Part shown: positions 17,469 to 27,513 of the stretch, one piece after another
How the letters are laid out: each line of letters begins with the position of its first letter
Position numbering within the stretch: the stretch's first letter is position 1
Origin: Eubacteriales bacterium mix99
Lineage (GTDB): Bacteria; Bacillota; Clostridia; Caldicoprobacterales; DTU083
Length of the DNA: 64,000 nucleotides
NCBI GenBank assembly: GCA_038396605.1
Contig: CP121690.1
Location: 1,334,500 to 1,398,499, forward strand
Direction: 5' to 3'
Program-made: the position numbers and the translations under genes
The notes under the pieces: model-generated
Database searches by the model: none
The model's input: only the letters and a program-made list of their open reading frames with translations
What the model was told of the DNA's origin: nothing

Positions 17469-17995
17469 GAGCTTCCCTTCTACCGAAGTGAGGCAGCTTG
17501 CTCGCCAGAGGTGGTTGGCAAATATGTAAATGCTATCAATAATAAGGACTGGGGATCTTTTGTTCTTTCTTATTGCCTGAGAGGCGAAAAGATTATGTCG
17601 GCTTCCCAAAACAATACCAAATAAAAAATCGTACCGGCATCCTGTCTGTAGATTCAATTCGAGATTGGTACAGTTTTGGCGGAGTGTTAAGTCGGTAGGG
17701 CACTCAATATATTGCAGCAACTTATCCAAAATATGATGTTTATACCATTTTAAGTTATTACAATAGCTTTTCTGATAAAAGTAGCGGATATATTCAACTA
17801 GGATCTTATTAGCATTATAAAATTACTATCTCGACTTTGCGTATAGATATAGACTATGAACCTTGAAAATTCAATTGTACCAAAAATCTAACATTTATTT
17901 ACCGCTATGCGGGTGAACGACAAATTACCAAGACAGGTAGAAACCTTGTTTTGGATAACACCGACAGGAACAGAAACCTGGTGGCCTATTTCTAT
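17469..17995 (+). pseudogene. Decayed protein-coding gene with frameshift and stops
   Basis: The stretch between the lipoprotein and the peptidase has no intact gene but clear coding remnants. One frame (17469-17622) contains VVGKYVNAINNKDWGSF and ends at a stop beside an A6 run. The next frame continues with RTGILSVDSIRDWYSFGG, is cut by a TAG near 17697, then resumes with GTQYIAATYPKYDVYTILSY until a stop near 17812. A later piece (about 17870-17995) reads FIYRYAGERQITKTGRNL. This pattern of one homopolymer slip plus in-frame stops fits a degenerating gene of ~170 codons. I cannot name the family. Confidence 0.6.
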
Positions 17996-18047
17996 ATATA
18001 TAGTTTGTGTATAATAGAAAAAGAAAATGATATATGGAGGGTATGGA

Positions 18048-20030
18048 ATGGAAAATGTAAAGCTCAGGGATTTTCTGGATTACAGATTTTTATCAGGGAT
18101 CGAATTTTCTTCGGATGGGAAGTATGCGGCATTTGTGGTTCACAGCATGGATTATGAGGACAATACATATCTGTCCAACATCTGGATCATGAACTGTTCC
18201 ACTTCGGAATGCAAAAAACTTACCGGCATGGGCAAAGAGCAGTCGTTTCTGTGGCTTGACAGGGATACTTTGCTGTTTCCGTCCTTAAGGGATGAAAAAA
18301 TAAAGAAAAAAACAGAAGAAGGGGAAAACTGGACGGTCTACTATGCCATTAACATACATGGAGGCGAAGCATCCGAGTATATGAGAATTCCCAGGAAGGT
18401 CAGCGGGCTCAAAAAGCTGACGGACGGGAAGTTTCTTATGACTGCCGAATACGACCACTGTGGAATCGATCTTTCCTCCTGTCATGGCACGGAAAGGCAA
18501 AAAGCCCTTGAAAGGTTAGAGGAAAACAAGGATTATGAGGTATTGGATGAGATCCCTTTCTGGTCCAACGGCAAAGGCTTTACAAACAAAAAAAGAAACC
18601 GGCTGTATTTGTTTGACAGGGAGACAGAGGAAATTGTTCCGATTTCGGGTCCGTACGAAAATGTCTCCATAACAGGTGTCAGGGATGGGAAGGCTCTCTG
18701 TGTGTCCCAGGATTACCGGGACAAAATGGAGCTTACCGACATGCTGTATCTCTATGATTCCCATTCCGGAAAAGCAGCCCGCTTACTGGAGGAAGACGAC
18801 CTTTCCATCGAATTTGCGGAATTCGTAGGCAACGAAATTGTTTTTGCCGCATCGCCCATGGATTCCTACGGCCTCAATCAAAATGCGGACTTTTATAAGG
18901 TAAAGTCCGGGAATGCGGAACTTTTGTGCCGTCACGATTTTGGAATGGGAAATTCCGTAGGTACCGACTGCTGTTTTGGAGGCGGAGCAGGTCACAGAGT
19001 ATGGAAGGATTGTCTGTACTTTATCTCCACGGAGGACAGAAGCTCATTCATTAAAAAGCTTTCCCTGGATGGGAAGATAGAGAAGCTGACGGAAGACAAC
19101 GGCTCTGTGGACTGTTTTGACATATGCAACGGAAACATAATGTTCATAGGACTGCGCGGAACGAAGCTTCAGGAAATATATGCCTGTCAAAATGGAATCG
19201 AAATTCAAAAAACGGATTTCAATGAAAAAACAGTGCAAAACAAAATCGTCATCCGGCCGGAAAGGCTGGAGCTTGAAAATGACGGCGTACCTCTGGAAGG
19301 CTTTGTCCTGAAGCCTGCCAATTACGATGAAAGCAAGCGCTACCCCGGGATTCTTGATATACACGGCGGGCCGAAGACGGTATATGGTGAAATCTTTTAT
19401 CATGAAATGCAGTTTTGGGCAAACGAAGGCTATTTTGTGTTCTTCTGCAATCCGAGAGGCAGCGACGGAAGAGGGGATGAATTTGCCGATATAAGGGGCA
19501 AATACGGTACCATCGACTATCAGGACCTGATGAAGTTCACCGATCTGGTACTCGAAAAATATCCTCAGATTGATAGATGCCGTATTGGGGTTACAGGCGG
19601 CTCTTACGGAGGGTTCATGACCAATTGGATTATCGGCCACACCGACCGGTTCCGATGCGCGGTATCCCAAAGAAGCATTTCCAACTGGATATCAAAATTC
19701 GGAACAACCGATATCGGATATTATTTCAATGCGGATCAAATTCAGTCAACTCCATGGGACAATGTGGAGAAAATGTGGTTTCACTCTCCTGTGAAGTATG
19801 CCAATCAGGCGGTTACCCCAACCTTGTTCATTCATTCGAATGAAGACTACCGCTGCTGGCTTGCAGAGGGCCTGCAGATGTTTACCGCGCTGAAATATCA
19901 CGGTGTTGATGCGAGGCTCTGCATGTTCCGGGGGGAAAATCACGAACTCAGCAGAAGCGGCAAACCGCGTCACAGGGTGAGGCGGCTGGAAGAAATGACA
20001 AACTGGTTTGAAAAATATCTGAAGGACTGA
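18048..20030 (+). CDS. S9 family prolyl oligopeptidase-like serine peptidase
   Basis: This 660-residue protein has an N-terminal beta-propeller-like region (repeated blades such as FSSDGKYAAFVVHS) and a C-terminal alpha/beta hydrolase domain. The catalytic Ser is in GVTGGSYGGFMTNW (near 525). The Asp is in FIHSNEDYRCWLAEG and the His in GENHELSRSG near the end. LDIHGGPKTVYG provides the oxyanion strand. It resembles acyl-aminoacyl peptidases. No signal peptide is seen, so it is cytoplasmic and probably trims peptides. GGAGG is 7 bases before ATG 18048. TATAAT at 18010-18015 may be the -10 but no good -35 is present. The gene is A-richer than its neighbours and follows a decayed gene. Confidence 0.88.
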   Translation: MENVKLRDFLDYRFLSGIEFSSDGKYAAFVVHSMDYEDNTYLSNIWIMNCSTSECKKLTGMGKEQSFLWLDRDTLLFPSLRDEKIKKKTEEGENWTVYYAINIHGGEASEYMRIPRKVSGLKKLTDGKFLMTAEYDHCGIDLSSCHGTERQKALERLEENKDYEVLDEIPFWSNGKGFTNKKRNRLYLFDRETEEIVPISGPYENVSITGVRDGKALCVSQDYRDKMELTDMLYLYDSHSGKAARLLEEDDLSIEFAEFVGNEIVFAASPMDSYGLNQNADFYKVKSGNAELLCRHDFGMGNSVGTDCCFGGGAGHRVWKDCLYFISTEDRSSFIKKLSLDGKIEKLTEDNGSVDCFDICNGNIMFIGLRGTKLQEIYACQNGIEIQKTDFNEKTVQNKIVIRPERLELENDGVPLEGFVLKPANYDESKRYPGILDIHGGPKTVYGEIFYHEMQFWANEGYFVFFCNPRGSDGRGDEFADIRGKYGTIDYQDLMKFTDLVLEKYPQIDRCRIGVTGGSYGGFMTNWIIGHTDRFRCAVSQRSISNWISKFGTTDIGYYFNADQIQSTPWDNVEKMWFHSPVKYANQAVTPTLFIHSNEDYRCWLAEGLQMFTALKYHGVDARLCMFRGENHELSRSGKPRHRVRRLEEMTNWFEKYLKD

Positions 20031-20077
20031 CGACTTCAAATGGCATTTTGTGAATAGAAAAAGTGGGGATAAAAAAG

Positions 20078-20131
20078 TTTGCATTTTTCCTGATTTGGGG
20101 TATAATATAGTAAAGGTCAAAGATAGTCAAA
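20078..20131 (+). promoter_or_regulatory. ctsR promoter with CtsR operator
   Basis: TTTGCA (20078-20083), 17 bp, TATAAT (20101-20106). GGTCAAA at 20115-20121 and AGTCAAA at 20125-20131, separated by 3 bp, match the CtsR heptad direct repeat (RGTCAAANNNRGTCAAA) perfectly. They cover the expected transcription start, so CtsR binding would block the operon it heads. Confidence 0.92.
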
Positions 20132-20184
20132 CATAGGGAGAGGATAAGGATGAATGGAAAAGGAAGGGACAGGGAAGTGATACG

Positions 20185-20658
20185 ATGGCAAGGCTCAGCG
20201 ATGTGATAGAGGACTTCATCAAAGCGCTTCTCAGTGACAGCGAAGGATCGCTGGAGCTGCAGCGCAATGAGTTGGCCAGCTATTTTGAGTGCGCGCCATC
20301 TCAGATCAATTATGTCCTGGCTACCAGATTTTCCGCAAATCAGGGATACTATATCGAGAGTCGAAGGGGCGGCGGCGGATATATCCGCATTGTGCGGCTG
20401 GATATAGACAAGGACGGCTATTTGCTGCACCTGCTGAAAAAAGGAATCGGTTCCAGTCTTTCCGAGCAGAGTGCGATGCAGATCATTCAGAGGATGGTCA
20501 ATCAGGAGTATATCTCCGAAAAGGCTGCTTTTCTGATGAAATCAGCTGTCACAAACAAGGCAATTGCCATACCGTCCACGATTAAGGACAGCATCCGGGC
20601 CAGTATCCTGAAATCCATGATCACAGCTGTTATGGCATTCGATGAGAAAAATGTGTGA
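20185..20658 (+). CDS. ctsR: Transcriptional repressor CtsR
   Basis: The 157-residue regulator of class III heat-shock genes starts with ARLSDVIEDFIKALL. Its winged helix-turn-helix includes LQRNELASYFECAPSQINYV and the wing ESRRGGGGYIRI (the Gly-rich wing is the heat-sensing element in the family). A C-terminal dimerisation domain follows. It represses clp genes at normal temperature. A perfect CtsR operator overlaps its own promoter, so it is autoregulated. It heads the operon ctsR-mcsA-mcsB-clpC. Confidence 0.96.
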   Translation: MARLSDVIEDFIKALLSDSEGSLELQRNELASYFECAPSQINYVLATRFSANQGYYIESRRGGGGYIRIVRLDIDKDGYLLHLLKKGIGSSLSEQSAMQIIQRMVNQEYISEKAAFLMKSAVTNKAIAIPSTIKDSIRASILKSMITAVMAFDEKNV

Positions 20659-20705
20659 ATGGGCTATTGGATTGGTATATATATTTTGAGGGAGATGAAA
20701 GAATT

Positions 20706-21368
20706 ATGCTGTGTCAGGAATGCAAACAGAAACCCGCAACCGTACATTTGGTGAAAATAGTAGACAATCACAAGACAGAGCTTCATCTTTGTGAGGACTG
20801 TGCCAGACAGCGGCAGGATTTCATGAATGTTACTCCGCTTACAATAAATGATTTAATTGCAAGCTTTATGGATATACAGAATCAGAACACTCAGAACGCT
20901 GCCAGCTCTGCTTATGAAAAACCCATGGCGCCCAAGTGCACTGCCTGCGGGCTGGACTTCAATCAGTTCCGCAAGACAGGGCTGCTGGGATGTGAGGACT
21001 GCTATCAGTCCTTCCGTGAGGAATTGCTTCCGCTTCTGCGAAGGATACAGGGAAATACGGTTCATACCGGGAAGGTGCCGAAGCGAAGCGGATCGGGGCT
21101 GGTACGGCAGAAGAAGATCACCAGTCTCAAGACGGAGCTGAAAAAGGCCGTGGAAACGGAAGCCTTTGAGAAGGCCGCGGTGCTGCGGGATCAGATCAGG
21201 GAACTGGAGCAGCCCGGCAAGGATCCGTCGGACGACAACAGACGAAAGCAGCCGGAGGACAAGGAACAAAGCCGGCACGAAAAGGGCGAACAAAATAAAC
21301 CGGAGAACAATGGACAAAATAAGCCGGAAAACGACGATGAAAACAAGCAGGGAGGGAACGGGCAATGA
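20706..21368 (+). CDS. mcsA: McsA, activator of protein arginine kinase
   Basis: The ~220-residue product has two zinc-binding modules: CQECKQKPA with LCEDCARQR (residues 3-35), and CTACGLDFNQF with GCEDCYQSF (about 78-105). A UVR-type helical motif follows (LKKAVETEAFEKAAVLRDQI, about 145-170). McsA binds and activates the kinase McsB and modulates CtsR. The C-terminal 50 residues are an unusual low-complexity tail rich in Lys, Glu, Asn and Gln, with an NKPEN repeat. The stop overlaps the mcsB start by 4 bp (ATGA). Confidence 0.94.
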   Translation: MLCQECKQKPATVHLVKIVDNHKTELHLCEDCARQRQDFMNVTPLTINDLIASFMDIQNQNTQNAASSAYEKPMAPKCTACGLDFNQFRKTGLLGCEDCYQSFREELLPLLRRIQGNTVHTGKVPKRSGSGLVRQKKITSLKTELKKAVETEAFEKAAVLRDQIRELEQPGKDPSDDNRRKQPEDKEQSRHEKGEQNKPENNGQNKPENDDENKQGGNGQ

Positions 21369-22414
21369 GCTGGATCAATGAAAAAGGACCGGCCAAGGAC
21401 GTTGTGCTGAGCAGCCGAACCCGTTTGGCGAGAAATGTGGCAAAATATCCTTTTCCGGTGATTCTTCCGGAGAAGCAGGCCAGGGAAATCGCTGAGAAAG
21501 TCCGGAAGAGCATCCGGGATGGGAAAACGGATCTGAATTCAGATTTTTTGTTTTTCTTTACAAAGGATGTACCGGCCGTGGAACGGCAGATACTGGTGGA
21601 AAAGCATCTGGCCAGCCCGGATCTGATGAAGAACCCCGGGATATCGGCTTTGGCCCTGGACTCTTCGGAGAAGGTCACGGTCATGGTGAATGAGGAGGAT
21701 CACATCCGGATGCAGTGCATCCTTCCCGGCTTTCAGATGAATCAGGCATGGGAGACGCTGAATCATGTGGATGATGTCATTGAAGGGGAAGTGGATTACG
21801 CCTTTGACAAGGATCTGGGTTATCTGACCAGCTGCCCCACCAATGTGGGCACCGGCCTGCGGGCGTCAGTCATGCTGCATCTGCCGGCGCTGACGGCCAA
21901 CAACCAGATGAATGCCATCCTGCAGGCCATATCCAAGATCAGATTGACGGCACGGGGCATTTACGGGGAAGGCACCGAAGCCCTTGGAAACATTTATCAG
22001 ATCTCCAATCAGATCACATTGGGATCCTCGGAGGAGGATATTATCAATAATCTGAACGTTGCCTGCCGTCAGATTGTGGAGAATGAGCGAATGGCGAGAA
22101 AGGCCTTTCTGAAGGTCAATGGGATTCAGTTCAAGGATGCCATCTGGAGGTCCTTTGGCATCCTTTGCCATGCCAGGGTGCTGGAGCTCAAGGAGTTCAT
22201 GGCGCTGATCTCCCAGGTGCGGATGGGCATCAGTATGGGGATCCTTCCCAACATCAATACGGAAGTCGTGGATACTCTCATGACAGAGGGCCAGCCGGCC
22301 GGTGTCCGGAAGAAAGCCGGCAGAAAGCTGGATGAGATGGAAGTCAATATTGTGCGGGCGGATCTCATAAGGAAAGCAATGAAAGACATAATAAGTTCAG
22401 AGACTAACAGTTAG
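21365..22414 (+). CDS. mcsB: Protein arginine kinase McsB
   Basis: This 349-residue enzyme is related to the catalytic domain of phosphagen kinases. Landmarks are [18 protein letters not shown] near the start and [20 protein letters not shown] near residue 155, which holds the Cys and nucleotide-binding arginines of the family. McsB phosphorylates arginines on misfolded proteins and on CtsR, marking them for ClpCP. The overlap with mcsA and the 11-bp gap to clpC support tight co-expression. Confidence 0.96.
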   Translation: MSWINEKGPAKDVVLSSRTRLARNVAKYPFPVILPEKQAREIAEKVRKSIRDGKTDLNSDFLFFFTKDVPAVERQILVEKHLASPDLMKNPGISALALDSSEKVTVMVNEEDHIRMQCILPGFQMNQAWETLNHVDDVIEGEVDYAFDKDLGYLTSCPTNVGTGLRASVMLHLPALTANNQMNAILQAISKIRLTARGIYGEGTEALGNIYQISNQITLGSSEEDIINNLNVACRQIVENERMARKAFLKVNGIQFKDAIWRSFGILCHARVLELKEFMALISQVRMGISMGILPNINTEVVDTLMTEGQPAGVRKKAGRKLDEMEVNIVRADLIRKAMKDIISSETNS

Positions 22415-22425
22415 GAGGTTATCGT

Positions 22426-24894
22426 ATGGCTTTTTTCGGCCGATTTACAGAAAGAGCCCAGCGTGCCCTGATTTATGCCCAGGAAGAGGCAAGGAATCTG
22501 GGACATAATTATGTAGGAACGGAGCACCTGCTTCTCGGACTTCTGAGGGAAGGCGAAGGTGCAGCTGCCCGGGTATTGAAGGAGCTGGGTGTGGATGTCG
22601 ATACCGTAAGGAATCAGGTGGAAAGCCTGGTTGGCAAGGGGAATTATAACTTTACAGAAGGGTTTGGCTATACGCCGAGAACCAAGCGGGTCATGGAGCT
22701 CAGCTTTTACGAAGCGAGAAATCTCGGACACAATTATGTGGGAACCGAGCATTTGCTGCTGGCCCTGATCCGGGAAGGAGAAGGAGTCGCCGCCCGGATC
22801 CTCATGGAGTGCGGGGTGGATCTCGGGTATGCCCGGGAGCAGATTATAAAAATGCTGAAGGAAGAGGGCATGGAAGCCCATCAGTCCTCCGGGAGGAAGA
22901 AAACGAATACTCCCACACTGGATCAGTACGGCAGGGATTTAACGGATATGGCCGAAGAAGGCAAACTGGATCCGGTGATTGGAAGGGATAAGGAAATTGA
23001 ACGGGTCATGCAGATCCTGTGCCGCCGGACCAAGAACAACCCGGTTCTGATCGGGGAAGCAGGAGTCGGTAAGACGGCCGTTGCGGAAGGCCTGGCGCAG
23101 AAGATCCAGGAAGGCAATGTTCCCGGCCTGCTGAAAGGGAAGCGGATTGTTACCCTGGACATGGCCGGTATGGTGGCCGGTGCAAAATACCGCGGAGAGT
23201 TTGAGGAACGGCTGAAGAACATCATGGCGGAAATCCGGAAAGCGGGAGACGTGATCCTGTTTATCGATGAAATGCATACCATTATCGGCGCAGGTGCCGC
23301 AGAAGGTGCCATCGATGCTTCCAATATTCTGAAGCCCGCTCTGGCCAGGGGAGAGATCCAGGCCATTGGCGCCACCACAACAGAGGAATACCATAAGAAT
23401 GTGGAAAAGGATCCTGCCCTGGAGCGCCGGTTCCAGCCGGTCATGGTGGAAGAGCCTTCCAGGGATGAGGCGGTGCAGATCCTGTTTGGACTGCGGGACA
23501 AATACGAGGCGCATCACAAGGTCCGGATTACGGATGAAGCCCTGAAGGCGGCCGTCGATCTGTCGGGCCGCTATATTACCGACCGCTTCCTGCCGGACAA
23601 GGCCATCGATCTGATTGATGAAGCAGCCTCCCGGGTACGGCTGCAGAGCTTTACCGCTCCTCCGGATCTAAAGGATCTGGAAACGAAAAAGGAAGACCTG
23701 ATGAAGGAAAAGGAAGAGGCTGTCATGAATCAGAATTACGAAAAGGCAGCCCGGATCCGGGATGAAGAGCAGAAGGTTAAGGATAAAATCGAGGAAAGGA
23801 AGAACAGCCTGAGCCGGGAGTCCACTGCGAACAAGGAAACAGTGGGAGAGGAGGAAGTGGCTCAGATCGTGGCGAGCTGGACCGGGATTCCGGTCAGGAA
23901 GCTGACGGAAAACGAAAAAGAGCGGCTGCTCAATATGGAAAGCATCCTGCACAAGCGTGTCATCGGGCAGGACGAGGCGGTAAAGGCCGTATCCCGCGCA
24001 ATCCGGCGCGCAAGAGCCGGACTGAAGGATCCCAGACGCCCCATTGGCTCCTTTATCTTTCTGGGACCTACCGGAGTAGGCAAGACGGAGTTGTGCAAAG
24101 CCCTTGCAGAAGCGTTGTTCGGTGCAGAAGATGCCATGATCCGGATCGATATGTCCGAATACATGGAGCGTTACAGTGTTTCCCGGCTGGTCGGCTCTCC
24201 TCCGGGATATGTGGGCTATGAGGAAGGCGGACAGCTGACGGAAAAGGTCCGCAGAAAGCCTTACTCCGTTGTGCTGCTGGATGAAATCGAAAAGGCCCAT
24301 CCCGATGTGTTCAACATTCTGCTGCAGGTCCTGGAGGACGGACGATTGACGGATTCCAGGGGGCGGACAGTGGATTTCCGGAATACAGTGGTGGTCATGA
24401 CATCCAACGTCGGTGCACATACCATCCGCAAGCAGAGCACCATCGGGTTTACTGCCACAGATGATATGGCTGCGTCCGAATATGAAAAGATGAAGGACAA
24501 CATCATGGGAGAGCTGAAAAAGACCTTCCGGCCGGAGTTTTTGAATCGGATTGACGAAACCATAGTGTTCCATGCATTGGAGGAAAACGATCTGAAAAAG
24601 ATCGTCAAACTGATGCTGGCCGATGTCTCCAGGAGGCTGGCCAGGAGGAACATCTTCCTGGAGGTGACGCAGGAAGCCCAGGACCATATGTCAAAGGAAG
24701 GCTTTGATCCAACCTACGGCGCCCGACCGCTGCGCAGGGTGATCCAGAGGATGGTGGAAGACAATCTTTCCGAGGAGATTCTGGCGGGGAACGTAAAGGT
24801 CGGCGAGACAATACAGGTTGGCATGAAGGACGGCAAGCTGAGTTTCCACGGTCTGCAGCCGAAAGAGCCGGATAAGGTCATGACAGGGAAATGA
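22426..24894 (+). CDS. clpC: ATP-dependent Clp protease ATPase subunit ClpC
   Basis: The 822-residue Hsp100 unfoldase has duplicated N-terminal Clp_N repeats, with [14 protein letters not shown] occurring twice. NBD1 has Walker A GEAGVGKT and Walker [12 protein letters not shown] middle coiled coil carries a UVR motif (about 420-455), and NBD2 has GPTGVGKT and [13 protein letters not shown]. It partners with ClpP to degrade McsB-marked proteins. An AGGAGG ribosome-binding site sits 7 bases before ATG 22426. Belongs to the CtsR-regulated operon and is followed by a strong terminator. Confidence 0.97.
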   Translation: MAFFGRFTERAQRALIYAQEEARNLGHNYVGTEHLLLGLLREGEGAAARVLKELGVDVDTVRNQVESLVGKGNYNFTEGFGYTPRTKRVMELSFYEARNLGHNYVGTEHLLLALIREGEGVAARILMECGVDLGYAREQIIKMLKEEGMEAHQSSGRKKTNTPTLDQYGRDLTDMAEEGKLDPVIGRDKEIERVMQILCRRTKNNPVLIGEAGVGKTAVAEGLAQKIQEGNVPGLLKGKRIVTLDMAGMVAGAKYRGEFEERLKNIMAEIRKAGDVILFIDEMHTIIGAGAAEGAIDASNILKPALARGEIQAIGATTTEEYHKNVEKDPALERRFQPVMVEEPSRDEAVQILFGLRDKYEAHHKVRITDEALKAAVDLSGRYITDRFLPDKAIDLIDEAASRVRLQSFTAPPDLKDLETKKEDLMKEKEEAVMNQNYEKAARIRDEEQKVKDKIEERKNSLSRESTANKETVGEEEVAQIVASWTGIPVRKLTENEKERLLNMESILHKRVIGQDEAVKAVSRAIRRARAGLKDPRRPIGSFIFLGPTGVGKTELCKALAEALFGAEDAMIRIDMSEYMERYSVSRLVGSPPGYVGYEEGGQLTEKVRRKPYSVVLLDEIEKAHPDVFNILLQVLEDGRLTDSRGRTVDFRNTVVVMTSNVGAHTIRKQSTIGFTATDDMAASEYEKMKDNIMGELKKTFRPEFLNRIDETIVFHALEENDLKKIVKLMLADVSRRLARRNIFLEVTQEAQDHMSKEGFDPTYGARPLRRVIQRMVEDNLSEEILAGNVKVGETIQVGMKDGKLSFHGLQPKEPDKVMTGK

Positions 24895-24916
24895 TCCCCC
24901 TTTCCCGAGTGACCGG

Positions 24917-24953
24917 GCCGGGTACAGTATTTATGCTGTACCCGGCTTTGTTT
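24917..24953 (+). terminator. Intrinsic terminator of the ctsR-clpC operon
   Basis: GCCGGGTACAG (24917-24927) pairs perfectly with CTGTACCCGGC (24936-24946), then TTTGTTT. Confidence 0.9.
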
Positions 24954-25116
24954 ATGGAGAAACAGACAGATTTCCGCATATTCCCGTGGGCTTCTCTTGA
25001 AGTAGAAGACTTGTGCGTGAAGGACTTTGCAGGATTTTTTCCATTGTTCATAGAATGGTTACAGGTACCGGATTTGGGTTTGCAATACATGGAAGAAAAC
25101 GTGGAAGAGGGAAAAT

Positions 25117-26481
25117 ATGTCAAAGAAGAATACTATCTGGATTTGCCAGTCCTGCGGCCAGCATTATTATAAATGGGCGGGATTCTGCAGCAGCTGCGGG
25201 GAATGGAATACCATCGTGGAAGAGGTCGTAAAAAAGGAAGAACCTGTAAGGGGACTGGGAGTGGGCAGCGGAGATCCGGCCCGGCCTATGTCAGTGAATC
25301 AGGTCAGCTTTTCGGAAACGCCCCGTTTTTCCAGTGGCTCCATGGAGCTGGACCGGGTGCTGGGAGGCGGTATTGTACCGGGATCCTTTGTGCTGGTGGG
25401 AGGAGATCCGGGGATCGGCAAAAGTACGCTGCTGACCCATCTGGCCTGCCGGGTTGCCGAAAGCCGCGGCCCCGTCCTGTACATCAGCGCTGAGGAAAGT
25501 CCTCAGCAGGTGCGCCTGCGGGCGGAGCGGCTGGGAGCCATGTCGGATGATTTTTTTGTTGTGGCGGAAGCCGATATGCAGGTCATCGAAGGGCATATGA
25601 AAAACGTGAAGCCGGTGGTCCTCATCATCGACTCCATACAAACCGTTTACAAGCCGGATATTCCGTCTGCGCCGGGAAGTGTGGTGCAGGTGCGGGAAAG
25701 TGCCGCTCAGCTGCTGCGTATGGCAAAGAACACCGGGACGGCGGTTTTCACTGCCGGGCATGTGACAAAGGAAGGCGCCATTGCCGGTCCCAGGGTACTG
25801 GAGCATATGGTGGACACCGTATTGTATTTTGAAGGAGAACGATATACCCAATACCGTATCCTTCACGCGGTGAAGAATCGTTTTGGATCGCTGGAGATCG
25901 GGGTTTATGAGATTGGCGATGCCGGGCTGAAGGACATTCCCAACGCTTCGGAGCTGTTCCTGTCCGAGCGGCCGGTGAACGCCAGCGGGACAGTGGTTGT
26001 GCCGGTGATGGAGGGGACACGTCCGATTTTGGTGGAGGTACAGGCGCTGGTCGGATCCTCCAGCTATCAGAATGCCCGTCGGACCACCAACGGAATCGAT
26101 CTGAACCGCCTGCAGCTACTCCTGGCTGTGCTGGAAAAACGGGCGGGCCTGCTTTTGGGAGGCAGCGACGCCTTCGTCAAGGTAGCCGGAGGGGTAAAGA
26201 TCGACGAACCTGCAGTGGACCTGGGGCTGGCTGTGGCACTGGCTTCCAGTTACCGGGACTGTCCGGTCAATCCCTATACGGTGATCATCGGAGAGGTTGG
26301 ACTGGCAGGGGAGGTCCGCGCCGTGTCCCATATGGAACAGCGAATCCGCGAATCCCGCAGGATGGGCTTCCGCAGGGCCATCGTTCCGGTCAGCGCAGAG
26401 AAGGTTCATACGGAACCGGGTTTTTCCCTTCTGGGCGCGCCCACTCTGAACGACGCCCTGAATATAGTCCTGGGCCGGTAA
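25117..26481 (+). CDS. radA: DNA repair protein RadA
   Basis: The 454-residue product has an N-terminal four-Cys zinc finger (CQSC, CSSC within residues 8-30) and a RecA-like ATPase with Walker A GGDPGIGKST. It also has the RadA-specific KNRFG motif and a C-terminal Lon-protease-like domain without a protease catalytic site (DLGLAVALASSYRD). RadA is a DnaB-type branch-migration motor used in recombination. GAGGGAAA precedes ATG 25117. In many Firmicutes radA follows clpC, but here a terminator separates them, so it has its own promoter or depends on read-through. Confidence 0.95.
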   Translation: MSKKNTIWICQSCGQHYYKWAGFCSSCGEWNTIVEEVVKKEEPVRGLGVGSGDPARPMSVNQVSFSETPRFSSGSMELDRVLGGGIVPGSFVLVGGDPGIGKSTLLTHLACRVAESRGPVLYISAEESPQQVRLRAERLGAMSDDFFVVAEADMQVIEGHMKNVKPVVLIIDSIQTVYKPDIPSAPGSVVQVRESAAQLLRMAKNTGTAVFTAGHVTKEGAIAGPRVLEHMVDTVLYFEGERYTQYRILHAVKNRFGSLEIGVYEIGDAGLKDIPNASELFLSERPVNASGTVVVPVMEGTRPILVEVQALVGSSSYQNARRTTNGIDLNRLQLLLAVLEKRAGLLLGGSDAFVKVAGGVKIDEPAVDLGLAVALASSYRDCPVNPYTVIIGEVGLAGEVRAVSHMEQRIRESRRMGFRRAIVPVSAEKVHTEPGFSLLGAPTLNDALNIVLGR

Positions 26482-26911
26482 TTGCGCGGACTTGTTTTGG
26501 CATTTCTGTCGCTGGGAACGTGGACTTCTTAAACTTCAGTTTTTTGTTTTTTACAAATGTGTAAGTCGAAATATGTCAAACGATTTATATTGCGACTATG
26601 AAGCAAATAAACATATAATGAAATAGGCATTAGTGGAACTTCGTTGTTTACATCAGTAAAGTTTGTTTTTGATTGTTTGTGTTTCGTGTGGTCAAAACAG
26701 GTCGAAATCGGGTGTATCAGCAAATATCCGCATCAATGAAGAAGATATATTAAGTTCGGTACCAACGATTCATTGCTGCTCCTATCCACAAAAAGGAATC
26801 AATATTGATTCCTTTGCTCTCGACTTGCCGATATTTATTCTGTCTGCTTTTCATTGAGCTGTGAATAGTAACGGAGTATGAATAATTCCGATAAAACTCA
26901 CAGATTCCGTG
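26482..26911. other. AT-rich non-coding stretch before carD
   Basis: No convincing gene is present. A perfect 24-bp palindrome lies at 26792-26815 (AAAGGAATCAAT followed by its complement). A loose pair of CtsR-like heptads sits at 26564-26580 (AGTCGAA, TGTCAAA). The base composition is clearly more AT-rich than the flanking genes. Confidence 0.5.
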
Positions 26912-26976
26912 TTGACTTCAACAATGTCATGTGTTAGAATAGCTGTTTTGACAATTCAGTTCTCTTGTGTTATAAT
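26912..26976 (+). promoter_or_regulatory. Tandem sigma-A promoters for carD
   Basis: P1: TTGACT (26912-26917), 17 bp, TAGAAT (26935-26940). P2: TTGACA (26948-26953), 17 bp, TATAAT (26971-26976), a perfect consensus. They lie 36 bp apart. Confidence 0.85.
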
Positions 26977-27021
26977 GTAAATAATGTTTGAAAGAAGCAG
27001 AGCGAAAGGAGGCATCATCAA

Positions 27022-27513
27022 GTGTTTGAGATCGGAGATAAAGTGGTCTATCCCATGCATGGCGCAGGTATCATTGAAGGGATAGAGACAAAGGAAATCC
27101 TTGGTGAGAAGCAGCCCTATTATATACTTCATTTTCCCATTGGCAGCATGAAGGTCATGATTCCGACAAAGAGCGTGGAGGAGGTCGGGATCCGGGAGAT
27201 CATATCCGGCGGTGAAGTCGGCAAGGTGGTAAAGGTCCTTGGCAAACACAGTTCCTCTCTTCCGGACAACTGGAACAAGAGATATCGGATGAATCTGGAA
27301 AAGATAAAGAGCGGTGACATATATGAGGTCGCTGGTGTGGTACGGGATCTGATGATCCGGGAGCGGGACAAGGGATTGTCCACAGCGGAAAGGAAAATGC
27401 TGAATACTGCAAGACAGATTCTTATCAGTGAAATTGTTTTGTCCACTTCGCAGAAAGAAGAAGACATCGCATCCATGATCGATAAAATCACATTGAAACA
27501 GGACAGCGTCTGA
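27022..27513 (+). CDS. CarD family transcriptional regulator
   Basis: The 163-residue product has an N-terminal Tudor-like RNA-polymerase-interacting domain (FEIGDKVVYPMHGAGIIEGI, residues 2-21; ILHFPIGSMKVMIP). A C-terminal helical domain (about 65-160) completes the fold. CarD/CdnL proteins bind the RNA polymerase beta subunit and stabilise open complexes at promoters. GTG 27022 follows AAAGGAGG by 9 bases. Two strong promoters precede it, which fits an abundant global factor. The terminator hairpin overlaps its stop codon. Confidence 0.92.
   Translation: MFEIGDKVVYPMHGAGIIEGIETKEILGEKQPYYILHFPIGSMKVMIPTKSVEEVGIREIISGGEVGKVVKVLGKHSSSLPDNWNKRYRMNLEKIKSGDIYEVAGVVRDLMIRERDKGLSTAERKMLNTARQILISEIVLSTSQKEEDIASMIDKITLKQDSV

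Noticed and set aside
24891..25172. Small gene between clpC and radA
   Set aside because: It starts inside the clpC terminator, overlaps the radA start and has no ribosome-binding site.
26564..26580. Second CtsR operator (AGTCGAA-3-TGTCAAA)
   Set aside because: Two mismatches in the heptads and about 350 bp from the carD promoters; likely chance in AT-rich DNA.
26663..26857. 64-codon gene in the pre-carD gap
   Set aside because: No ribosome-binding site, contains the palindrome, residues not protein-like.
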